Below, piece after piece: positions 1-5,472 of a stretch of 6,889 nucleotides of DNA. Numbering within the stretch: the stretch's first letter is position 1; every line of letters begins with the position of its first letter. The DNA lies in NCBI GenBank assembly GCA_021783855.1, contig JAJXTL010000145.1, forward strand, positions 1-6,889, read 5' to 3'. This DNA is from Pseudomonadota bacterium. GTDB lineage: Bacteria > Pseudomonadota > Gammaproteobacteria > Burkholderiales > Gallionellaceae. The position numbers were made by a program, and so were the translations under genes. Below the pieces are notes generated by a model. It was not told the origin of the DNA and searched no databases. It saw only the letters and a program-made list of their open reading frames with translations.

Positions 1-1747
1 GCGCCAAGCCATTCCAGTCATACCAGCTCGTCTCGTTGTCCTGACACCAGGCGTTGTTGTTGCCGTTTTGCGTGCGGCGAAATTCGTCGCCGCCCAGCAA
101 CATCGGCACGCCGCGTGAAACCAGCAACGTCAGAATGAAGTTTTTGATCCGGGTTTTGCGCAGTGCTTCGATAGCGGCGTCATTCGTTGCGCCTTCAACC
201 CCATGGTTCTCGCTATAATTAGCGTCCGTCCCGTCATGGTTGTTGGCGCCGTTTGCTTCATTGTGTTTGCCGGCATAGCTCACCAGATCGTTCAGTGTGA
301 AGCCGTCGTGACAGGCGATAAAATTGACGCTGCCCTCGGGGCCTTTGCCCGATCCGGCATAGATGTCGGCACTGCCGCAGAGGCGGCTGGCAAACAGACC
401 TAGCATCCCGTCATCGCCGCGCCAGAAGCGCCTGACATCATCCCGGTAGCGACCGTTCCATTCCGCCCAGCGCCGTTCTGAAAAACTGCCCACCTCATAG
501 GCACCGGCGGCGTCCCACGCCTCGGCGATAATTTTCACGTCCCTCAAGATCGGGTCCTCGGCGATCCGTTCGAGCAACGGCGCATTGGCCAGCAGCTTGC
601 CTGTACCATCTCTTCCGAGCACGGACGCCAGATCAAAACGGAAACCGTCCACATGCATCTCGACCACCCAGTAGCGCAACGCGCTCATGATGAGATCCCG
701 TACCACCGGGTGGTTGGCGTTGATGGTGTTGCCGGTACCCGTATAATCCCGATAGTCGCGCAGATTGTGCGCCAGCATGTAAAAAATGCTGTTATCGATG
801 CCGCGTAGCGACAGTGTCGGACCCAGCTCATCCCCTTCCGCCGTGTGATTGAACACGACATCCAGTATCACTTCGATACCGGCCTGATGGAGCGCCAGAA
901 CCAGCTCCCTGAACTCCAGCGTCTGCTGGCCCAGCCCGCCCGCACTGCTGTAGGACGCTTTCGGCGCAAAAAAGGCCACCGGATCATAGCCCCAGTAATT
1001 GCCAAGCGGCTGGCCTGTTTGCGGATTGACGCCGATTACCTGATGTTCGTTGAACTCATGTACCGGCATCAGCTCCAGCGCGGTGATGCCCAGCTGTTGC
1101 AGATAGGGGATCTTTTCCATCAAACCCCGGTAGGTGCCGGGATATTCCACGCCTGAACTCGGATGAATGGTGAAACTGCGCAGATGCGTTTCATATATCA
1201 CCGTCGCGGCCCAGGCGTGCCTGAGGGGCAGATCATCCTGCCAGTCGAAGTGCTCATGGGTAAACACACATTTGGGCATGGCGCCGGCATCATCCACCGC
1301 TGACATAATACTGCCCAGATTCGTCATTGATGGATCGTATCCGCGCGCGGGGCCAAAATTCCAGTCAGGCAACGGGGTAATCGCCGTTGCAAATGGGTCC
1401 AGCAGCAATTTGTTAGAATTGAATCGATGCCCCGCGTCGGGCTGGTAGGCACCATCGACCCGCCAGGCATAAAGCTGGCCGGAAATAATCCCTTCGACCC
1501 AGACGTGCCACACATCACCCGTGCGGTTACGCGCCGGATCAAGATCGATTCTCCTGGCAGGCATCGCATCTGCCGGCTGATCGAATAATTCCAGCCTGAT
1601 GCGGGCAGCATGACGACTGAACAGCGCAAAATTAACGCCTTTGGCCGATTCATGGCATCCCAACGGCAAGGGCACGCCACGGCGAACTTCGGTATGTTCA
1701 CAAACATCTGCGACATAATCATGCAGTGTACGTTCAGACGTATTCAT
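1..1747 (-). CDS. glgX: Glycogen debranching enzyme GlgX, GH13 isoamylase type (3' end cut by window edge)
   Basis: GlgX hydrolyses the alpha-1,6 branch points of phosphorylase limit dextrins, releasing short maltooligosaccharide stubs in the cytoplasm. My translation from the ATG at 1747 gives 582 codons without a stop, running off the left edge; full GlgX is usually about 690-720 residues, so roughly the last 110-140 are missing. An N-terminal CBM48-like region (about 20-120) contains VNFALFS (38-44), YAWRVDG (93-99) and HRFNSNKLLLDPFA (107-120). The GH13 barrel follows with all four conserved regions: DVVFNH (D296, H301), GFRFDLA (nucleophile D372), IIAEAWD (acid/base E409) and FIACHDGF (H480, D481). 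NYWGYDP (250-256) is also typical. The start lies 7 bases after the glgP stop and has only a weak ribosome site, a GGTGA overlapping that stop, which suggests translational coupling. It is the downstream partner of glgP. The gene looks intact where visible. A TreX or plant-type isoamylase name is possible, but the context favours GlgX. Confidence 0.95.
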   Translation of the reverse strand, partial: MNTSERTLHDYVADVCEHTEVRRGVPLPLGCHESAKGVNFALFSRHAARIRLELFDQPADAMPARRIDLDPARNRTGDVWHVWVEGIISGQLYAWRVDGAYQPDAGHRFNSNKLLLDPFATAITPLPDWNFGPARGYDPSMTNLGSIMSAVDDAGAMPKCVFTHEHFDWQDDLPLRHAWAATVIYETHLRSFTIHPSSGVEYPGTYRGLMEKIPYLQQLGITALELMPVHEFNEHQVIGVNPQTGQPLGNYWGYDPVAFFAPKASYSSAGGLGQQTLEFRELVLALHQAGIEVILDVVFNHTAEGDELGPTLSLRGIDNSIFYMLAHNLRDYRDYTGTGNTINANHPVVRDLIMSALRYWVVEMHVDGFRFDLASVLGRDGTGKLLANAPLLERIAEDPILRDVKIIAEAWDAAGAYEVGSFSERRWAEWNGRYRDDVRRFWRGDDGMLGLFASRLCGSADIYAGSGKGPEGSVNFIACHDGFTLNDLVSYAGKHNEANGANNHDGTDANYSENHGVEGATNDAAIEALRKTRIKNFILTLLVSRGVPMLLGGDEFRRTQNGNNNAWCQDNETSWYDWNGLA

Positions 1748-1754
1748 ATTGAGA

Positions 1755-4301
1755 TCACCGCTGCCACAGAATTCGGGCGGCCTCCAGAGGAACCGCTGCC
1801 GCGGCGTGGTGAGGAATGAGGCGCGCCGTATAATCCGCAGCCGGACGGCTGGACGACACCTCCGCACAATAAACATAACCGTTTATTGCACCCACCAGTT
1901 CACGCACCCGCCGCATCTCAACCCGCACAGGCGGCGCGCCGTTAATCCCGTCGGCATAAAGTTCGACACGCACTGCCTCCGGTTCAATGTCATCGAGATA
2001 AAGTTGCACCTCGAACACATGCTGTTCGCCTTGTGTCTCAAGCTTCATTGCACCAAAGCGCAGTGAGTTCCATTTCTGATTCAGCTCATGATTCCAGTTC
2101 ACAAGCTCTGCACCGATTGCCCCCTTCCCGGCCGCACGTTCGAGGTAGGCTGCGGCTGCGGTAAGGTAATGTTGCTCGGTATATTCGCGCACCGCACGAT
2201 TGCTGGAAAAACGCGGCGTCAGTTGCGCCATGCTCTCCCGCATCCGGCTCACCCAGGCCGTAGGTATGCCTTGTTCGTTGCGCGTATAGAATTCGGGGAT
2301 TATCTCGCGTTCGAGCAGTTCATAGAGTGTGTTGGCTTCGATCGCATCCCAGGCCGGATCGCTGTCATGTTCACGCCCATCCCCCAGCGCCCAGCCGACT
2401 TCAGGGGTGTAGGCTTCCGCCCACCAGCCGTCCAGCTCAGACAGATTAATGCCGCCATTGACCAGCACCTTCATGCCGCTGGTGCCGCACGCCTCCCAGG
2501 GGCGACGCGGCGTGTTGAGCCACACATCCACGCCCTGCACCAGATGTTCGGTCAGTTGCATATCGTAATCGCTTAAGAAAATCACATGGGGACGCACCTC
2601 AGGCCGACAAATGAAATGCATCCATTGCTGAATCAAGGCTTGACCGTCCTGATCTGCAGGGTGAGCCTTGCCGGCCATGATGAGCTGTACCGGGCGCTGC
2701 GGATTGGTCAACAAACGCAGCAGTCGCTCAGGATCATGAAGCAGCAGATTCGGTCTTTTATAGGCGGCAAAACGGCGTGCAAAACCCAGTGTCAGGGTAT
2801 TGCCGTCAAACAGATGCAGCGCCGCGTCCACCGTCTCTGGCAGCGCACCCGAAAGGGCCAGTTGCCGCGACAACCTTGTCCTGGCATATTCAACAAGAGA
2901 TTTGCTGGCATCGGTACGAAATTGCCAAAGCCTGACATCGGAAACCTGGCGTATATCCTGCCCCATGTTCGCGGCGGTACCTAACCAGCGATCCTTGCCA
3001 CAGGCGTCCGTCCAAAGATCATCGGCAGCACTCGAATCCCAGGTCGGCATATGCACGCCATTGGTCACATATCCAACAGGCACTTCTTCCGTCGGCCAAT
3101 GTGTAAATAGAGACCCGAAAAGCTGTCGGCTCACCCTGCCATGCAACTGGCTCACGCCATTCACTGTCCCGCTGCCGCGTATCGCCAGATAGGCCATGTT
3201 GAAGGGTTCATCGCTATCATCCGGATTCTGCCGCCCGAGGGCCAGCAAATCCTGGCTTGATATACCGAGTTTATGCCTCGCATAACCGGCGAGATATTGC
3301 TCGACGAGGATGGGCGAGAAACGATCAAAACCCGCAGACACCGCCGTGTGCGTGGTGAACAGATTGCCCGCACGCGTTGCCGCCAGCGCGACTTCAAAAT
3401 TCTGTCCGGTTTCCTCCATGAAGCTGCGCGCACGCTCCAGCACTGCAAAGGCCGCATGCCCTTCATTCAGGTGGCACACTTCCGGTTTGATGCCCAGCGC
3501 TGCAAGCAGTCGCCAGCCGCCGATTCCGAGCAGCATTTCCTGCTTTAAACGCAACTCAGGTCCGCCGCCATAAAGTTCGCTGGTAATCCCGCGATGCGCC
3601 GGATAATTCGCCGCATCGTTGCTGTCCAGCAGGTACAGTTTTACCCGTCCGACCTGCACCTGCCAGGCGCGCAGCCACACCGAGTACCCCGGCAAGGCAA
3701 TCTCCAGTCGCAACCACTCGCCATTCTCTTTGCGCAGCGGTGTAATAGGCAGCTGTCCGGGGTCGTTATACGGATAGAGCGCCTGTTGCGCGCCATCCTT
3801 GTCGATCACCTGACGAAAATAACCTTTCTGGTAAAGCAGCCCCAAAGCGACCACCGGAACGCCCAGATCGCTGGCGGCCTTAAGTTGATCGCCTGCCACG
3901 TTGCCCAGGCCGCCTGAGTAAATCGGCAGCGCTTCGCTCAACATATATTCCATGCTGAAATACGCAACACAGGAAAGCTTCGATTGCGGATATGTTTGTT
4001 GAAACCAGGCGGGCGCCTCTGATGCATTGCGCCTCTTCTGCAGCAGATCGTCCACATTTTTACGGAAGGCGGGATCGGCCAGCACAAGCTGGAGCTTTTC
4101 CCGTGAGACCGTCTGCAACACCACCCAGGGATTCTGAGTCATCTCCCAGAGTTCAGGATCAAGCCGCTGCCACACGTTGTCAGCACCATGATTCCACGAC
4201 GATCGCATATTGAGGGCAAGCTCGGACAGAGAATCGAATCCCTCCACGTCAGAGCATATATGACGCTCCGTGGGGTGACTGATTCGTGCTGGTTCGCTCA
4301 T
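1755..4301 (-). CDS. glgP: Alpha-glucan (glycogen/maltodextrin) phosphorylase, GT35 with N-terminal DUF3417
   Basis: This enzyme is a PLP-dependent phosphorylase that releases glucose-1-phosphate from the non-reducing ends of alpha-1,4-glucans in the cytoplasm. The protein is 848 residues, normal for the divergent bacterial branch that starts with a DUF3417 region (here about 20-130, with NMRSSWNHGADNVW at 31-44) rather than the branch represented by E. coli GlgP/MalP. Family motifs follow: YFSMEYMLSEALPIYSGGLG (114-133), HLNEGHAAFAVLER (277-290, H277), TNGVHMPTW (413-421), ARRFAAYKRPN (508-518) and EACGTSGMK (603-611), where K611 is the expected PLP lysine. LSELDGWWAEAY (620-631) completes the active-site block. 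A beta-rich tail of about 110 residues follows position 740. The ATG at 4301 is supported by an AAGGGA ribosome site at 4307-4312. It sits 31 bases after DUF1840 and 7 bases before glgX, consistent with one operon. Reading frame and motifs are intact. Natural substrate (glycogen or maltodextrin) cannot be fixed from sequence, but glgX next door favours glycogen. Confidence 0.95.
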   Translation of the reverse strand: MSEPARISHPTERHICSDVEGFDSLSELALNMRSSWNHGADNVWQRLDPELWEMTQNPWVVLQTVSREKLQLVLADPAFRKNVDDLLQKRRNASEAPAWFQQTYPQSKLSCVAYFSMEYMLSEALPIYSGGLGNVAGDQLKAASDLGVPVVALGLLYQKGYFRQVIDKDGAQQALYPYNDPGQLPITPLRKENGEWLRLEIALPGYSVWLRAWQVQVGRVKLYLLDSNDAANYPAHRGITSELYGGGPELRLKQEMLLGIGGWRLLAALGIKPEVCHLNEGHAAFAVLERARSFMEETGQNFEVALAATRAGNLFTTHTAVSAGFDRFSPILVEQYLAGYARHKLGISSQDLLALGRQNPDDSDEPFNMAYLAIRGSGTVNGVSQLHGRVSRQLFGSLFTHWPTEEVPVGYVTNGVHMPTWDSSAADDLWTDACGKDRWLGTAANMGQDIRQVSDVRLWQFRTDASKSLVEYARTRLSRQLALSGALPETVDAALHLFDGNTLTLGFARRFAAYKRPNLLLHDPERLLRLLTNPQRPVQLIMAGKAHPADQDGQALIQQWMHFICRPEVRPHVIFLSDYDMQLTEHLVQGVDVWLNTPRRPWEACGTSGMKVLVNGGINLSELDGWWAEAYTPEVGWALGDGREHDSDPAWDAIEANTLYELLEREIIPEFYTRNEQGIPTAWVSRMRESMAQLTPRFSSNRAVREYTEQHYLTAAAAYLERAAGKGAIGAELVNWNHELNQKWNSLRFGAMKLETQGEQHVFEVQLYLDDIEPEAVRVELYADGINGAPPVRVEMRRVRELVGAINGYVYCAEVSSSRPAADYTARLIPHHAAAAVPLEAARILWQR

Positions 4302-4332
4302 GCTTTTCCCTTCGTCTTAAAAGCCTTAGTTT

Positions 4333-4623
4333 TTATTTCCACATCACATTGGATTCCGCCTTGGCTGCGGCAGCGAAAAGATCAATCAGCGGCAACGCCC
4401 GATGAGCCATGCTCACCTCAGTATCATCCGCACCCTTGTGCTGCGGCGAGACTTTTCCTGCATCGATAGCGGCAGTCAGGCGACTCAGTGCGACAGGAAC
4501 ATCTGCCGCCAGAATCGCGCCGGGCACGCTTGCGCTGTGCCCCATCATTCTCAGCATGGCAAGTGCGATATCGCCAAACATGGTGATGTCGGCATAAGCC
4601 TTGGTCGTAAAAGTCACCAACAT
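4333..4623 (-). CDS. DUF1840 family protein, function unknown
   Basis: This is a small protein of 96 residues that I recognise as DUF1840, a family of roughly 100 residues found mainly in beta- and gammaproteobacteria with no assigned biochemical role. Visible hallmarks are the opening MLVTFTTKAYADITMFGD (1-18), MMGHS (26-30), VPGAILAADVPVALSRL (33-49) and the ending VMWK (93-96). No signal peptide or membrane segment is evident, so it is probably cytoplasmic; a mostly helical fold is inferred. The frame stays open upstream to an ATG at 4707, but I chose the ATG at 4623. It gives the usual family N-terminus and has a strong AGGAG ribosome site 6 bases upstream (4630-4634), whereas the longer version would begin inside the palindrome behind the SYLF gene. 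It is 31 bases ahead of glgP and likely co-transcribed with it, which hints at but does not prove a link with glucan metabolism. Confidence 0.87.
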   Translation of the reverse strand: MLVTFTTKAYADITMFGDIALAMLRMMGHSASVPGAILAADVPVALSRLTAAIDAGKVSPQHKGADDTEVSMAHRALPLIDLFAAAAKAESNVMWK

Positions 4624-4648
4624 GTCATGCTCCTGTCCTGGTTTGTCA

Positions 4649-4678
4649 CTTATAGGAAGATCCTGCGTCACCTGGCAG
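4649..4678 (-). promoter_or_regulatory. Candidate sigma70 promoter for DUF1840-glgP-glgX
   Basis: On the minus strand a CTGCCA (4673-4678, 4 of 6 matches to the -35 consensus) lies 18 bases before TATAAG (4649-4654, 5 of 6 matches to the -10 consensus). Transcription would begin near 4642, leaving a short leader with the AGGAG ribosome site of DUF1840. The position after the SYLF terminator-like palindrome and before a tightly spaced gene group fits. The match is by eye and weak matches are common by chance. Confidence 0.35.
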
Positions 4679-4689
4679 CTTGATGGCAA

Positions 4690-4713
4690 CAAAGGGTGCA
4701 GCTGCACCCTTTG
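4690..4713 (-). terminator. Perfect 24-base palindrome, likely terminator of the SYLF gene
   Basis: Two 12-base arms (CAAAGGGTGCAG and CTGCACCCTTTG) form a perfect palindrome beginning 5 bases after the SYLF stop codon. As RNA it can fold into a stem of about 10 pairs with an AGCT tetraloop. On the minus strand it is followed by only a short T-rich run (the TTTG of the arm, then TTG), so it is a moderate rather than ideal intrinsic terminator. Its symmetry would let it act from either side, but no convergent gene is present. A dimeric protein-binding site is the alternative reading. Confidence 0.6.
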
Positions 4714-4718
4714 CCTGT

Positions 4719-5282
4719 TTAACGCTTGATGCGGGAAATTTTTGTACCTTCAAGACTCAAACTGGCCATCAGTCCCTGCTGGTCGTAAATAAAGGCATAA
4801 GCATCATCCTTGATCGTCGTCGTTGACAGATTTTTGGCAACACCTGAATCAACCACAACCACATTCGGACCCGCACCGAAAGACCACCCGTTTGATTTAT
4901 GGAGGTATTTTACGGCCTTGTCGTTCATCATAAATATAACGTACGAGTAGGACTCAGCACCTGCCTGCCATCCCCAGGATGCGGAAACGGAATTGTAATA
5001 GCCGTCAACCTTACCCCCTTTCATCAACACCCCTTCGCCATAACTTCCGCCAAATACCAGGCCTGCCTTGATAACTTTAGGAAAAACCAGGATCGCCTTG
5101 GCATTTTTAGACAGGCTTTCGGCAGCCGGATTGTGCTTGTAGAGGATTTGCAGCGACTGGGCTGCATCTGCATTCAAATCTTCCGCAGTGGCGGCATTCG
5201 CGCTGATGCTGATTGTACCCAGTGACAATGCGGCAACCGCCGCAAGAAAAAGGTTAAGTAAATTGCTTCGTTTGGTAGCCAT
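4719..5282 (-). CDS. Secreted SYLF-domain (Ysc84-type, putative lipid-binding) protein
   Basis: The 187-residue protein starts with a typical signal peptide: positive MATKR, a hydrophobic stretch (about 8-24), and a likely signal peptidase I site after SANA (27-30). The mature chain would therefore be periplasmic or surface-exposed. No lipobox cysteine is seen. The rest matches the SYLF/Ysc84 family: AKAILVFPKVIKAGLVFGGSY (61-81), GEGVLMKGG (82-90), YYNSVSASWGWQAGAESYSY (95-114), NGWSFGAGPN (131-140) and a C-terminal GLMASLSLEGTKI (170-182). Eukaryotic SYLF proteins bind phosphoinositides; bacterial members are common exported proteins whose role is poorly known, so 'lipid-binding' is inferred from the family. 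The ATG at 5282 has an AGGA ribosome site 6 bases upstream (5289-5292). The gene appears to be its own transcription unit, with 190 bases upstream and a terminator-like palindrome downstream. By eye its base composition is more AT-rich than the flanking tkt. Confidence 0.9.
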   Translation of the reverse strand: MATKRSNLLNLFLAAVAALSLGTISISANAATAEDLNADAAQSLQILYKHNPAAESLSKNAKAILVFPKVIKAGLVFGGSYGEGVLMKGGKVDGYYNSVSASWGWQAGAESYSYVIFMMNDKAVKYLHKSNGWSFGAGPNVVVVDSGVAKNLSTTTIKDDAYAFIYDQQGLMASLSLEGTKISRIKR

Positions 5283-5319
5283 TTTTATTCCTTTCGATTA
5301 TTAAATATCCGAATCGACA

Positions 5320-5338
5320 GATTGACAGAATGTCAATC
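5320..5338. promoter_or_regulatory. Perfect 8-base inverted repeat upstream of the SYLF gene, operator-like
   Basis: The arms GATTGACA and TGTCAATC are perfect complements separated by GAA on the plus strand (TTC on the minus strand). On the minus strand one arm contains the exact -35 consensus TTGACA, about 45 bases before the SYLF start codon. I could not find a convincing -10 at 16-18 bases, as the AT-rich GATATTTAATAAT begins about 21 bases after it. The site could be an operator for a dimeric repressor or activator, or simply a small hairpin. No known regulator is assigned. Confidence 0.4.
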
Positions 5339-5433
5339 CAACCGCCTTGCATAATGCATCGTTTTTACTTGCGCTCATCCGTCTCATCATCTCATGAGCA
5401 CCGAGCAGTCTCATGATGCGCGGATAAGTCGGC

Positions 5434-5460
5434 CGATTCTGTGCGTTACCGCACAATTCG
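5434..5460 (-). terminator. Hairpin downstream of tkt, possible terminator
   Basis: A 6-base perfect stem (TGTGCG/CGCACA) encloses a tetraloop that reads GTAA on the minus strand, a GNRA-type loop. The stem can be extended by four more pairs across one bulged base and one mismatch. It starts 12 bases after the tkt stop. There is no T-run after it, so if it ends transcription it may do so weakly, or it may instead protect the 3' end of the tkt message. Confidence 0.35.
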
Positions 5461-5472
5461 GACAGAACAGCT

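Larger units (their letters stand above)
5283..5472. other. Intergenic region between tkt and the SYLF gene
   Basis: This 190-base gap is the longest non-coding stretch in the window. It holds the hairpin next to tkt, the inverted repeat with TTGACA nearer the SYLF gene, and an AT-rich leader with the SYLF ribosome site. A 37-codon minus-strand frame inside it (5301-5414) lacks a ribosome site and looks accidental. I see no tRNA or recognisable riboswitch here. Confidence 0.6.

Noticed and set aside
1324..1722. Minus-strand frame of 132 codons within glgX
   Set aside because: It is out of frame with glgX, whose own frame is continuous and carries CBM48-like and GH13 motifs across the same bases.
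2088..2984. Plus-strand frames (2088-2576 and 2586-2984) opposite glgP
   Set aside because: They lie antisense to conserved glgP active-site coding sequence, have no domain resemblance, and their composition is that of shadow frames.
4624..4707. Upstream extension of DUF1840 to an ATG at 4707
   Set aside because: The added 28 residues do not look like the family N-terminus, the ATG lies in the palindrome, and the internal ATG at 4623 has a strong AGGAG site at ideal spacing.
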